NCBI RefSeq assembly: GCF_024679095.1 | Contig: NC_066517.1 | Coordinates: forward strand, 22,322,540-22,386,539 | Direction of reading: 5' to 3' | DNA from: Eriocheir sinensis | Lineage: Eukaryota; Arthropoda; Malacostraca; Decapoda; Varunidae | Length of the DNA: 64,000 nt | Shown here: piece after piece, positions 11,916 to 25,290 of the stretch | Position numbering within the stretch: position 1 is the stretch's first letter | Layout of the letters: every line of letters starts with the position of its first letter | Program-made: the position numbers and the translations under genes | Notes under the pieces: model-generated | The model's input: only the letters and a program-made list of their open reading frames with translations | Told to the model about the DNA's origin: nothing | The model's database searches: none

Positions 11916-12049
11916 GTACATTAGATTGTATGGATAAGCGACAAGAGATTACAATGTTCATTTTTCCCTGCATCCAAACTTTGTCTATATGAACATGGGA
12001 AAAATAACAGACTTCCCATTTTCTATTTTTTTCCTTTTTTACTTTTTAT

Positions 12050-13470
<1,421 letters not shown>

Positions 13471-13559
13471 GTGTAACAGAAGGAAAGGCAGGAAGGAATG
13501 ATGGAAAACTGAGGCTTGATGAAAAAGGAAGGAATGGAATAGGTGTAGTGTTTAGGAAT

Positions 13560-14090
13560 GTAAGGTATGTAAGGTCAATCTATATGTGTGAGGAATGACA
13601 CAGTGAACCTTGCAAAACAAAGGAAGGATGGAAGGGAACGGGTGAGAGAGAAAGAGGGAGAGAATAACAGAAGACAGGAAAAGGAAGAATAAGGAAGGAA
13701 AAAAAGGAAGGAGTGGAATGAAAGAGTAGTGTTAGGGAATGAGAGGTATGTGTCAGGAATACCAGTGTTAACCTTGCAAAACGAAGGATGGAGGGAAGGG
13801 AACGGAAGTGAGAGAAAAAGAGGCAGGAGAGTGTAACAGAAGAATAAGGAAGGAATAAACAGGAAGGAATGAAATGAGAGCGTAGTGTTGAGAAATGTAG
13901 GGTATGTATGTGAGGAGAATGCTTGTGTGAACCTTGCAAAACGAAGGAGGGAGGGAAGGGAGACAGGAATGAAAGAATAAGGAAAGAATACACGGGAAGG
14001 AATGGAATGAGAGCGTAGTGTTAAAGAATGAGAAATATGTATGAGCAATGTCAGTGTGAACCTTGATTGGAACACTGAGATAATGAAGCA
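13560..14090 (+). repeat. ~160-bp degenerate tandem repeat
   Basis: The landmark ACCTTGCAAAAC (ACCTTG in the last unit) occurs at 13608, 13771, 13931 and 14060. Each is preceded by GAATGAGAGGTATGT-like sequence and followed by a GGAAGG-rich purine stretch. The 197-codon minus frame (Ser/Phe/Leu, with RFARFT- and HIDH-like repeats) arises from this array. Confidence 0.8.
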
Positions 14091-14310
14091 CTTCCACTGA
14101 GCGAAACTTGGCTGCCGCTGCTGTCGTGAACTCTGTGAAACACCCCGAAACTTGAAGCCCTCAATCAACTTAGTGAATCGACTATGTGAGACTCAGCGCC
14201 GCACACAAACCCCAACTTGAAACGACGGTAAGGGCAAAACCATCGAACCCTTACTGAACTTGAAACCGTGTCGCAGAAGTATTGAACAAACACTTCGAAG
14301 CAATGAGGCA
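14091..14310. other. Non-repetitive interval
   Basis: Mixed-composition DNA with scattered CTTGAA motifs. No gene is recognised. Confidence 0.5.
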
Positions 14311-15130
14311 GAGTTGAAGTAGTATATCAAAACCCACAAGCAAACCAAAAAGAAAACATATAGAGAAAAGACCAACAATACAATGGACATATAAGAGATA
14401 ATGGTAAAAGAAAGGGAAGGATATGGGATTTGAAGGAAAGGAAGGAAAGCAGAGGTAGAGTTGAAGTAGTATATCAAAAACCCCAAGCAAAATAAAAAGA
14501 AAAACAAATAAAGATAATAGAGACCAGCAATACAATGGACATAAAGAGAGAATTGCAAAAAAAGGGAAGGATATGGGATTTGAAAAGAAGGAAGGAAAAC
14601 ACGGGAAAAAAAACAGCAAAACAAAAAAGAGAGAAAAGAGAAGCAATACAATGGACATATAAAAGAGAATGGCAAAATAGGAAGGATATGGGATTTGAAA
14701 GAAAGGAAGGAAAACACAGAGGAAAGAAAAAACAGCAAAACAACAAACATAAAGAAGAGAATGGGAAGAAAGGAAAGGCTATGAAATTTAAAAGAAGGGA
14801 AAAAAAGGAAGAGAAAGGAAAGGAAAGGGGAAGGATATGGGATTTGAAAAGAAGAAAGGAAAACAAAGGGAAAAAAACAGCAAAACAAAGGACATAAAGA
14901 AGAGAATGGAAAGAAAGGGAAGGGTATGAAATTTAAAAGGAAAAAAAAGGAAGAGAAAGGAAAGGGGAATGATATGGGATTTGAAAAGAGGAAAACAAAG
15001 GGAAAAAAAAGCAAAACAACGGACATAAAGAAGAGAATGGAAAGAAAGGGAAGGCTATGAAATTTAAAAGAAGGAAAAAGAAACGAAGGGAAAGAAAAGA
15101 CAGGGAAGAGGAAAACATGAAAGCAATTAA
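14311..15130 (+). repeat. Degenerate 100-150 bp tandem repeat
   Basis: GGAAGGATATGGGATTTGAA recurs at about 14416, 14564, 14681, 14828 and 14968. It alternates with an AAGGCTATGAAATTTAAAAG form at about 14775, 14921 and 15050. Units also share CAATACAATGGACATA. Frames over it are Phe/Ser-rich artefacts. Confidence 0.8.
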
Positions 15131-15387
15131 TGACAAAAAAAAAAAGGAAAATCTAAAGCATATAATTCAGCCCCAGTTAAAAAAAAGGGAGAATAGCATC
15201 TTTTTTTTTTAACACCTTTTACATTCCTTCCATAAACCACACAGGACATTCTGCGGCCTTAAAATAACCCTGCCGTGAATTGCAAAACAGAGAGGATATT
15301 TCTGGACAAAGGAGGAGGAGGAGGAGGAGGAGGAGGAAAAATAAAAAGTTAAGCCACGCAGGATGAATGAGAACAGATGTGGGGAAG

Positions 15388-15390
<3 letters not shown>
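15131..15390. other. Non-repetitive interval with short (GGA)n
   Basis: Mixed sequence; GGA at 15310-15337. No gene is recognised. Confidence 0.5.

Positions 15391-15460
<70 letters not shown>
15391..15460. repeat. (AC)n microsatellite
   Basis: About 70 bp of uninterrupted AC. Confidence 0.97.
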
Positions 15461-15462
<2 letters not shown>

Positions 15463-15557
15463 TCTCTACGCGTGGGTGAGGAGGGAGTCTGACAAGCCGT
15501 GTGTGGAAACCGACCAAGACTCGTTTTTGTTTTTATCGTCTTACCCTGGACGCTTCT

Positions 15558-16390
<833 letters not shown>

Positions 16391-16416
16391 GAGTGTGGAG
16401 GAACTGCATGTAAGGT

Positions 16417-16532
<116 letters not shown>

Positions 16533-16605
16533 CTAAAGGTGTGGAAGGGCGAGAAGAAAGGAGAGGAGAGAAAAGGGATAGAGGATAGAGAGTACATGTG
16601 CAGAG

Positions 16606-16672
16606 GTTGTAGTAGTAGTAGTAGTAGTAATAGTAGTAGTAGCAGTAGTAGTAATGGTAGTAGTAGTAGCCG
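16606..16672. repeat. (GTA)n microsatellite
   Basis: AGT/GTA trinucleotides with a few CAG and AAT interruptions. Confidence 0.93.
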
Positions 16673-16693
16673 TAAATCATGTTCTACTGGTGG

Positions 16694-16775
16694 AAAAAAA
16701 GGAAGTTAAGTAGAAAAGGGAAAAAGCAAGTGAACATAACAAGCCCATTTCAGACATTAAATACGTTAGGCAGTA
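16694..16775 (+). repeat. Dispersed repeat family E, copy 1
   Basis: Nearly identical to 20519-20599 through AGCAAGTGAACATAACAAGC and ACATTAAATACGTTAGGCAG. The two copies lie in the same orientation on either side of the hAT element, 3.8 kb apart. Confidence 0.75.
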
Positions 16776-16786
16776 AAGAGGGGGGG

Positions 16787-16916
<130 letters not shown>

Positions 16917-16920
16917 ATGA

Positions 16921-17070
16921 CACTGGAAATAGCGTGTAAAAGTCTACGGAAATTTCTGTCGTGTTTCATTTACTCTGCACGGGTAGGAGGGGAAGGAGGG
17001 GGGGAGGGGCACGCAGCTGGAAATTGCAAAACTCTACGGAAAATTCTCTCGCGTGTCACTTACTCTGTCG
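16921..17070 (+). repeat. Family G tandem pair
   Basis: Two diverged units about 100 bp apart, each with GGAAAT, AAAGTCTACGGAAA or AAACTCTACGGAAA, and a GTGT(T)CA-TTACTCTG end. They are separated by a G-rich run at 16983-17010. Confidence 0.55.
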
Positions 17071-17143
17071 CGGGGATCTCTCTCTCTCTCTTAACAAGGT
17101 AGGTGAGTCGGAAAGGGATTGGCTGGGATGATAAGGTCTAGTT

Positions 17144-17159
17144 CAGTGGTTCTCAACCT
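17144..17159 (+). repeat. hAT left terminal inverted repeat
   Basis: CAGTGGTTCTCAACCT, the exact reverse complement of 20130-20145. Confidence 0.95.
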
Positions 17160-17210
17160 GGGGGCCATGGCCCCCAAGGGGGCCATGGCAATAATTTAGG
17201 GGGGCCATGG
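17160..17210 (+). repeat. hAT subterminal palindromic repeats
   Basis: A perfect 16-bp palindrome GGGGGCCATGGCCCCC at 17160-17175. GGGGGCCATGG recurs at 17178-17188 and GGGGCCATGG at 17201-17210. Repeated subterminal motifs are common transposase-binding sites in hAT elements; that role here is inferred. Confidence 0.6.
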
Positions 17211-18073
17211 TGGGCTGTTGCAAATTATACATTTCTAAATAATGTTAGAAATCTGAATAAAAAAAAACTTGCATTACTGTCCTGGCAAAGAAAATTTTCT
17301 TTTTTAATTGATTAAGTTGACAATAAAATTTTGTTACCTATATAATATTGTTACGAATGTGTGTGTACGTGTGTATGTATGTATGTGTGTGAAACTGTAA
17401 TTGTTTGTGCAGTGTAGGTGTGAAAGAAAACGCGGAGAACAAACGCGTATGAGACGGGTGAGAGACACCGGGCGGTGAGTGAGGGTGAGTCACCGGGAGA
17501 CAGAGGGAGAGAGGCGATCGAATGATCTCAGTGTGGCCTTGGATATCAGCACGTAAACATGTGGGTATAATTGATTCTGAACCATACTGTATACTGTGTT
17601 ACTTATTTTGTTCGACAATTATAAATGCGGTCGCTGTTTTCGTGTGTGAAATATTTGTGCACTTCCTTTATTATTTTCTTATTTTTTGGTATCATTGTAT
17701 TCATGCTCATTCCCTACTCAGGTATTCCTGCTTTTTTTTTTTTAGTGCTAATATTGATGTGACTCGCTATTCTTCTCATAATTTCAATTGGGGCAGTGCT
17801 TGTCAAAGGAGGTGTGTTCTTGCTGTAGAAAGTACATTTCAGCTTGCTAGCTTGAGTGTGAATGTTTATCATCTTTACTCTCTCTGTGTATGTTTGTGTA
17901 TGACTGTGTGTGTGCTTAATGTGTGAGTCCATGGATGTATTATGTATGTGGATATTTGTGTGTTTGTCATTTTATCACTTGTCCTATTTATCTGTCCTTC
18001 ATTATCATTCTTTTGTCTTATCACTTAATGTTTGTTCTGATGGTCTGTCTTCTTTATTTTCCCTAGATTTGCG
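17211..18073 (+). other. hAT non-coding leader
   Basis: T-rich sequence with GTGT/ATGT runs (17358-17390 and 17880-17965). A frame at 17522-17926 has no recognisable domain. TTATTTTCCCTAG at 18054-18066, just before the ATG, fits a 3' splice site, so a 5'-leader intron is possible. Confidence 0.55.
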
Positions 18074-19832
18074 ATGGCTACCACTACTAAGAAGCGGAAG
18101 TACAGTGAAGAGTACATTAGCTACGGATTTACATCAATCCTCGCTGATGGCATCGAGAAACCTCAGTGTGTACTGTGCTTCAAAGTGCTGGGGAACGATT
18201 CTATGAGGCCTAGTAAGTTGAAGCATCATTTGCTGACCATCCATCCACAGTATGCTGAGAAAGACCCCGATTTCTTCAGGCGCCACGAAAGTAGTTTGGG
18301 AAAACAGAAACTGGATGCAACTGGTGCTTTCCAACAACAGACCTCAAGTGTAGTTGAGGCATCATACGAGGTTGCCCTTGAAATAGCGAAGCAAAAGAAG
18401 CCCCACACAATTGGTGAAACCTTAATTAAGCCATGTACTTTAAAGATGGTCAAGCGTGTTCTTGGAGATGCAAGTGAACGTAAAATTCAACAAATTTCCT
18501 TGTCAAACGACACAGTGAAGCGGAGAATTAATGAAATGTCAGATGACATAAAGGAAAAAGTGATACAGGAGATCAAATCGTCTCCAGCTGGTATGTTTGC
18601 AATACAACTGGATGAGTCAACGGATGTGAGTTCGTGTGCACAGCTACTCGTGTTTGTTAGGTATGTTTTCTTGTGTGATATCAAGGAAGAATATCTGTTA
18701 TGTACACAGCTTGAGACCACCACAACAGCTGAAGATGTGATGGAAAAGCTATCTTCTTTCTTCAAAGCTAACAGGATCCCATGGGAAAATTGTTGTGGAG
18801 TCTGTACAGACGGGGCTCCAGCGATGCTGGGATCAAAATCAGGGTTCCAGAAGCGTGTCAAGGAAGTAGCTCCGAATGCCAAGGGGGTTCATTGTATGAT
18901 CCATCGTTTTGCACTGGCGTCGAAAACCCTCCCTGATGAACTTTGCAAGATCCTGGAGGCAGTGGTCAAATGTGTCAACTTAATGGAAACTGGAGATCTG
19001 AACCATTGTAGAGACATGGATTCGGAGCATGAAGCTCTTCTCTTTTGCTCCAAAGTGTGCTGGCTTTGAAAGGGCAATATTGTGAATCGAGTGTTTGAAC
19101 TTCTGGAGAAATTTAAATTGTTCCTGAGAATGCAAGGGATAAATGATATGTTGAGTCACTTTTATGAAGTTTTGTGGTAGCTAGTTCATGCATACTAAGC
19201 AGATATGTTTTAGCAGCTAAGTAGGTTGAATCTCAAGGAAAGAAATGTGTTTCACCAGATGGATTGTCTTCGTGCATTTCTTGATTACTAGCTCCAGAAT
19301 TGACTAAGGAAAATCGGTGCCGGGAATGTTGCCATGTTTGAAAACCTTTTAACTGTCCTTGACGAGAATGAAGAAGATCGTCTGCTAGACCAAATACTTG
19401 AATCTGAAATCACTCAGCATCTGAGATCCTTGGAAAGTGAACTTAAAATGTACTCCCCAGAATTCGAGGAAGAAGGGAAGTTGGTGAGGAACCCATACAC
19501 TGGCACTCTTAATATTACTGCCATTCCCAATGATATTCAGGACGAATTCCTTGATCTCAAAAATAGTTCTACTGCCAAAGATTTCTATGAAGAAAATTCT
19601 CTGGTGTTCATTGTATCAGTCATATCCAAAAGTTAGTAAGATTACACTTCGACTACTCTTGCCCTTTTCAACTACCTACTTATGCAAGTCTGGTTTCTCC
19701 ACCCTTCTGCAAATAAAGAATAAGAGCCGGAACCAGCTGGATGTTTACCCCGACATGAGATGAGCACTGTCAGTGACACACCCTCGGATTCGACAGCTCA
19801 CTTAAAAGAGACAATGTCAGTCTTCTCATTGA
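18074..19832 (+). pseudogene. hAT transposase (ZBED5/SCAND3-like), inactivated
   Basis: The ATG opens 331 intact codons. An N-terminal BED-type zinc finger is visible: Cys32 and Cys35, then His51 or His52 and His57. The RNase H-like core includes Asp180 (IQLDEST), Asp184, Asp246 (CTDGAPAML) and the CxxH pair Cys274/His277. The frame stops with TGA at 19067. The same frame then continues recognisably (KGNIVNRVFELLEKFKLFL) through five more stops (TAG 19178, TAA 19196, TAG 19211, TAG 19289, TGA 19301) and is open again at 19304-19636. A frameshift near 19590-19640 moves the C-terminal dimerisation region (LLLPFSTTYLCKSGFSTL, then NQLDVYPDMR) to the +1 frame. That frame has stops at 19761 and 19803 and ends at 19830. 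Family members bind element ends and cut and paste the DNA in the nucleus; this copy cannot make the full enzyme. Confidence 0.93.
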
Positions 19833-19981
19833 GCTGTGATAAAGTATGCAGAGGTTAATTGAATTTTCTCCCATCCAAATCAAATTTGCTATTGTCTGCT
19901 AGTCTTTTGTAGTCTAGTGATGTAAGTTAAGCATATCACAGAAATCTATCAATATAAGATAATTATGACTGTAAACTTTGT

Positions 19982-19987
19982 AATAAA
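19982..19987 (+). promoter_or_regulatory. Candidate polyadenylation signal of hAT gene
   Basis: AATAAA 150 bp after the last transposase codons and upstream of a T-run at 20023-20038. Use is inferred only. Confidence 0.4.
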
Positions 19988-20129
19988 GCAAGGGTGTTCT
20001 CTTCATCAACATTTTATTTATTCTTTTTTTTTTTTTTTGCGCCTTTTTTGGCAGGGTGGGATTTGGGAGAAAAATGAAGGGGAGCCACACGAATGTTGAG
20101 AATTCATGAAGGGGGGAATGGAGTGAAAA

Positions 20130-20145
20130 AGGTTGAGAACCACTG
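20130..20145 (-). repeat. hAT right terminal inverted repeat
   Basis: AGGTTGAGAACCACTG, exact inverted partner of 17144-17159, followed by the 8-bp duplication GTCTAGTT. Confidence 0.95.
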
Positions 20146-20199
20146 GTCTAGTTGAATGTAGACAAATGGGAAAGGTGATGGAATTTTGGAGGAAAGAGG

Positions 20200-20202
<3 letters not shown>

Positions 20203-20264
<62 letters not shown>
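20203..20264. repeat. (GA)n microsatellite
   Basis: About 62 bp of uninterrupted GA. Confidence 0.96.
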
Positions 20265-20267
<3 letters not shown>

Positions 20268-20379
20268 GAAAGAAAACAGGAAACTGGAAAGTTAAAATCC
20301 TGTATGCTCGGACGCTTTTGGGCTCTCACAGCAAACACATCCCAAGGCCACGAAGGAGATAAATCTGGGTGTCATGAGT

Positions 20380-20490
20380 TTCTGTTCACGTTCTTGGTGC
20401 AAAAGCCTTGTTAAATTACCACTAGGTTCATAAAACTGCCCTTGGAAATAGTAAAAACCTCTACGAAAGCCTAATGAAATGTAGATGTGC
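20380..20490 (-). repeat. Dispersed repeat family D, copy 1
   Basis: On the minus strand it reads GGCTTTCGTAG, then ATTTCCAAGGGCAGTTTTAT and a GTGGTA box, matching 40965-41170. The right part is diverged. Confidence 0.65.
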
Positions 20491-20518
20491 GGGTCCTGTA
20501 AATCCTGTTATATTGACT

Positions 20519-20599
20519 AAAAAAGGAAGTAAAGTAAAAGAGAAAAAGCAAGTGAACATAACAAGCCCATTACAGACATTAAATACGTTAGGCAGTAGG
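20519..20599 (+). repeat. Dispersed repeat family E, copy 2
   Basis: Partner of 16694-16775. Its end GTTAGGCAG is locally triplicated (20588-20610) next to the 87-bp array. Confidence 0.75.
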
Positions 20600-20611
20600 C
20601 AGTTAGGCAGA

Positions 20612-21288
20612 CTAGAAGGGGAATGGCATCTCGGGAGAGCTAGTTATGATGGGAGGAGAGGATAGATTAGGGGAAATATGAGCCAGTGACACAATAGGTT
20701 AGCAAGGGAACGGCCTCTCGAGAAAGCTAGTTATGATGGGAGGAGAGAAGAATAGATCAGGGGATATATAAGCCAACGACGCAATAGGTTAGCAAGGGAA
20801 CGGCCTCTCGAGAAAGCTCGTTATGATGGGAGGAGAGGATAGATTAGGGGAAATATAAGCCAGTGACACAATAGGTTAGCAAGGGAACGGCCTCTCGAGA
20901 AAGCTAGTTATGATGGGAGGAGAGGATAGATTAGGGGAAATATGAGCCAGTGACACAATAGGTTAGCAAGGGAACGGCCTCTCGAGAAAGCTAGTTATGA
21001 TGGGAGGAGAGGATAGATTAGGGGAAATATGAGCCAGTGACACAATAGGTTAGCAAGGGAACGGCCTCTCGAGAAAGCTAGTTATGATGGGAGGAGAGGA
21101 TAGATTAGGGGAAATATGAGCCAGTGACACAATAGGTTAGCAAGGGAACGGCCTCTCGAGAAAGCTAGTTATGATGGGAGGAGAGGATAGATTAGGGGAA
21201 ATATGAGCCAGTGACACAATAGGTTAGCAAGGGAACGGCCTCTCGAGAAAGCTCGTTATGATGGGAGGAGAGGAGGATAGATTAGGGG
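20612..21288 (+). repeat. 87-bp tandem array, about 8 units
   Basis: Units begin TTAGCAAGGGAACGGCCTCT at 20699, 20789, 20876, 20963, 21050, 21137 and 21224, after one diverged first unit. The period is 87 bp (90 in the second unit). Central units are almost identical, which points to recent homogenisation. No open frame or RNA-like fold was recognised. Confidence 0.95.
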
Positions 21289-21770
21289 AAATTATGGATG
21301 CTGGCGATATAAAAAAAAAAATCTTGGAGGGGAATTATGGTTAACACTAAAATTTTGGAAGAATAAAATGGAATATGAAGGAGCGGAGATTAAAGATAAT
21401 GGGTCTGAACAGAAATGAGGGAGGATGTGAAGGAGGATAGATTAGGGAAAAGTATGGATGCTGGCGATAAAAATAAAAATAAATGTTTGAGGGGAATTAT
21501 GGTTAACACTAAAATTTTGGAAGAATAAAATGGAATATGAAAAAGCGATGATTGAAGATAATGGGACTGAACAGAAATGAGGGAGGATGTGAAGGAGGAT
21601 AGATTAGGGAAAAGTATGGATGCTGGCGATAAAAAAAAAAAAAAAATCTGAGGGGAATTATGGTTAACACTAAAATTTTGGAAGAATAAAATGGAATATG
21701 AAAAAAGCGATGATTGAAGATAATGGGGCTGAACAGAAATGAGGGAGGATGTGAAGGAGGATAATATGGT
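21274..21770 (+). repeat. ~161-bp tandem array, 3 units
   Basis: GGAGGATAGATTAGGG begins units at about 21272, 21432 and 21594, and its truncated form closes the array at 21756. Units contain TATGGATGCTGGCGATA, a poly(A) run of varying length and GAATTATGGTTAACACTAAA. The first unit starts inside the last 87-bp repeat. Confidence 0.9.
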
Positions 21771-22260
21771 GAAGATTATAATGAAATAGAGGGGGATAGG
21801 ACGTATTACTGGGATTAAGGGTGCGAGGTAAGGGATAGGAGAACGAGAGGATGGAAACTATATATTGAAGACATGGATTGAAGGAAATGGGGTTGAGTAG
21901 AACTGAAGGAGGATGAGAAGGAGGAAAATGTGACGAAGATAAGATTGAGATGGAAGAGGATAGATAGAACATATTACTGGAATTGTGAGTGCAAGGTATT
22001 AGGTAGGTAACGAGGGAGTCAAAATATATTACGTAGGAGATGGATCGAAGGGAAATATGAAATAAGGGAAATGCAAGGGAGGATGAAGGGGGAATGAGGA
22101 ATAATGTCGAGATAGAACTGGAAACGACTGAATAGAACCGGTTTGAATTAAGATGGCGCAGGGAGTGGAGGATTGAGGAGGAGAGGAAGAGGAGAAAAGG
22201 CTACGGGACTCCTTCATAATAGGGAAAAATTATTGGGATGGTAAAATTGGACCTCAGAAT
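21771..22260 (+). repeat. Diverged tail of the tandem-repeat block
   Basis: Two or three loosely similar units with TATTACTGG and GAACTGAAGGAGGATG-like boxes, decaying into non-repetitive sequence by 22260. Confidence 0.55.
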
Positions 22261-22321
22261 AATTAATGAGAGTAAATTAGAAAAGATAATTAACTACCAT
22301 CTGAGGCTATGTTTTCTACGT

Positions 22322-22322
<1 letters not shown>

Positions 22323-22361
<39 letters not shown>
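22323..22361. repeat. (GA)n microsatellite
   Basis: About 39 bp of uninterrupted GA. Confidence 0.95.
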
Positions 22362-22363
<2 letters not shown>

Positions 22364-23280
22364 CCAGAGACTTCCATTTGCAGAAAATCAAATTTCCTTC
22401 GCCGACAAAGGACAGAATGCAGTAATTTCTCTCTCCTCTCTCTTCCCTTTTCCCTTTTTTTCCCTTTTCGCTTATTTTCATTTTTTTCATTTTCCCTTTT
22501 TCCCTTTTTCCTCTGCCCTTTTCCCTCTTCTCCTTTCCTTCTTCTAGCTTCCCTGTTCCCTCTTTTCTCTCCCCTTCCCTCCAGCTCTGCCTAACACACT
22601 CTCCCCATCTCCCTACTCCCTATTTACCTCCCTTTCTTCCCTTCCGTTCCTTCCCTCCAGCAATTTCCTTTAAGCCTTTTTTTTGCCGTTGGGTGATACA
22701 GGAATGTCCTCCCTAAAGCCCTCTTCACCTCCTCTACCTCTTCCACCTTTATCAGCTCCTCCTCCTCCTCCTGCCTGTCCTTACCTTCCCTCTCCTTCTT
22801 TTCAATGTGCTCGTATAGGGATGATGAGAGAGACGGGAAGAGGGGAAGAGGGTTTAAGAAGATGGGACTGCCTCTTCCTCCTCCCTTCTTCCATGGCCAA
22901 AAGATGATGATGGGAAAGGGCGCGCACATAAGTCTGGCATTGAAGGTGAAAATGATATGTTGAAAAGTTGATGATTTGGGAGAATGAAAAAAAAGATGAA
23001 GGTGGAATGTGGAAAGTGTTGATAAGCCGGGTGGAGAATGTAGGAAGGAGGAGGAGGAGGTGGAGGAGGAGGGTAAGAAATTAATAATCTTCAAGAGTGC
23101 TGTCAAACTTCGGCCTTCCATACTCCTCCTCCTCCTCCTCCTCCTCCTGTTTACTCCCTTGAAATTTTCCTTCTTTCTGTTCTTTTTCGTTCCATAATTT
23201 TCAATTCCGTCCCAGCCTTTCGCTTTTTACAAATATTCTTCCTCCTCCTCCTCCATCCCAATTTCTTGCCAGCGCCTCCT
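22362..23280. other. Mixed interval: pyrimidine run, unique DNA, facing GGA and TCC runs
   Basis: TTCCC pyrimidine sequence at 22425-22680; mixed DNA to 23040. (GGA)n at 23041-23070 faces (TCC)n at 23124-23148. Minus-strand frame 22624-23121 is Ser/Leu-rich at one end and charged at the other; no domain is recognised. Confidence 0.5.
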
Positions 23281-23810
23281 CATGCTCCTCCTCCTCCTAC
23301 TCTTCTCCTTCTGCTTCTCCTTCTCCTCCTGCTTCTCCTTCTTCTTCTTCTTCTTCTTCTTCTTCTTCTTCTTCTTCTTCTTCTTCCTCTTCCTCTTCCT
23401 CCTCCTCCAGCTCTTCAATTTCCCATCAACAACGAACTATCTAAGTCTCCCCAAAATTACCAACAACGTACTTCTGGTGCCTCTTAAATCAGAGGGACGA
23501 GTTTGGAGAGGAGGAAAAGGAAGAAGAGGAGGAGGAGGAGAAAGAGGAGGAAGAGGAGAAGGAGGAGGAGGAAGAACGAGAGGCGGAGGAGAACAGATGA
23601 AACTAGGACACAAGGAATGAAAAATACGAAAAGGAAAGAGAATTATAAAGAAACACAACGGAGAGGAAAAAGAGAAAGGGACGAGGGAGGAACAAAATGA
23701 GAGCAGGAAAAACTAGAAAGAGGAAAGAGGAAAAACAAAGAATAACAAACCCAAAGAGGACATGAATTAAGAAGAGGACGAAGGAGAGAACAAGAAGTAA
23801 AGAAGAATAG

Positions 23811-23812
<2 letters not shown>
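23281..23812. repeat. (CTC)n/(CTT)n then GGA/GAA purine block
   Basis: CTC/CTT triplets at 23281-23410, a short spacer, then GGA/GAA sequence at 23505-23810. Confidence 0.9.

Positions 23813-23862
<50 letters not shown>
23813..23862. repeat. (AC)n microsatellite
   Basis: About 50 bp of AC. Confidence 0.96.
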
Positions 23863-23864
<2 letters not shown>

Positions 23865-23943
23865 TGCCTGTACCTGACACACGCTGAGGGCTAAAGCTGG
23901 ATAACTAACCACATTATTTCTGAGGCTTTGGTGGGTTGAAAAG

Positions 23944-24640
<697 letters not shown>

Positions 24641-24666
24641 CACCACCACCACCACTACTACTACTA

Positions 24667-24707
<41 letters not shown>

Positions 24708-24840
24708 TTTTTTTACAGTAAAGGAGACAGCTCAAGGGCACAAAAAAAAATAATAATGAAAAAAAAGCCCGCTACTTGCTCTCCTAAAACTACTACTACT
24801 ACTACTACTACTACTAAAACTACTACTATAAAAAAAAACT
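24641..24840. repeat. (CAC)n/(ACT)n microsatellite split by family A
   Basis: CAC/ACT triplets at 24641-24705 resume at 24790-24830 after the family A unit. Confidence 0.9.
24706..24789 (+). mobile_element. Dispersed repeat family A, copy 1
   Basis: Starts with a T-run, then TTTACAGTAAAGGAGACAGC, CTCAAGGGCAC, an A-rich stretch and AAGCCCGCTACT. Other copies: 33064-33209 (minus), 36077-36129, 39637-39722 and 57217-57371. It lies inside an ACT microsatellite, as expected of an inserted element. Confidence 0.75.
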
Positions 24841-25290
24841 ACCAATTTTCATTTCCTAACATCGAAATGAACTGTACTAATATCCTACGTAACTTAACCC
24901 GACAACTCCATTTGCTGTTCTCTTGTCCTAACTTAGCCCTACAACTTACTTGGCCTGGAATTCCTTAGCAGAGTTCCAAAACCTAACTTGGCACCCACAA
25001 CTCAGCGAAGCCAGAATTCTCGCCCCTCCTTCATTAGTTGTTATTCAGGGCTTTCAACTTTGATTTCGGTCTCTTCTTATGCAGTTGATTTCGGTCTCTT
25101 CTTATGCTAACACTGCCCACTTTCACGATCTTAGCATTGGTTTAGTTTGGTTTGTATTTTGTTTTCCAGGACGCGGTGAGGTTATTTTACATACAGATCC
25201 AATCCTATCCCATCCATTCCATCTCAGGTTTTTGTTTCGTTCTGTAGATTCTTAAATAGCTGTCGCATATTATTATAACCTGTAGCTTTG
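24841..25290. other. Non-repetitive interval
   Basis: Mixed sequence with a local duplication of TTGATTTCGGTCTCTTCTTA (25057 and 25085). No gene is recognised. Confidence 0.5.

Larger units (their letters stand above)
17136..20153 (+). mobile_element. Complete hAT-superfamily DNA transposon with target-site duplication
   Basis: The element spans 17144-20145 (3002 bp). It is bounded by perfect 16-bp terminal inverted repeats beginning CAGTGGTTCTCAACC and flanked by identical 8-bp repeats GTCTAGTT (17136-17143 and 20146-20153). An 8-bp duplication is characteristic of the hAT superfamily, and the CAGTGGTTCTCAACC end is typical of ZBED5-like/Charlie-group hATs. About 930 bp of non-coding leader precedes one transposase gene, followed by a ~310-bp tail with a polyadenylation signal. 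The gene is broken, so this copy would need a transposase supplied elsewhere to move. It sits between two family E repeats. Confidence 0.95.

Noticed and set aside
14193..15026. 277-codon minus-strand frame resembling a polytopic membrane protein
   Set aside because: Phe/Ser/Pro-rich complement of an A/G tandem array; hydrophobicity follows from composition.
17522..17926. 134-codon frame upstream of the hAT transposase
   Set aside because: Cys/Phe/Val-rich without family resemblance and inside the element leader; more likely non-coding or intronic.
20612..21288. CRISPR array
   Set aside because: The 87-bp units are contiguous and nearly identical with no distinct spacers, in a eukaryotic repeat context.
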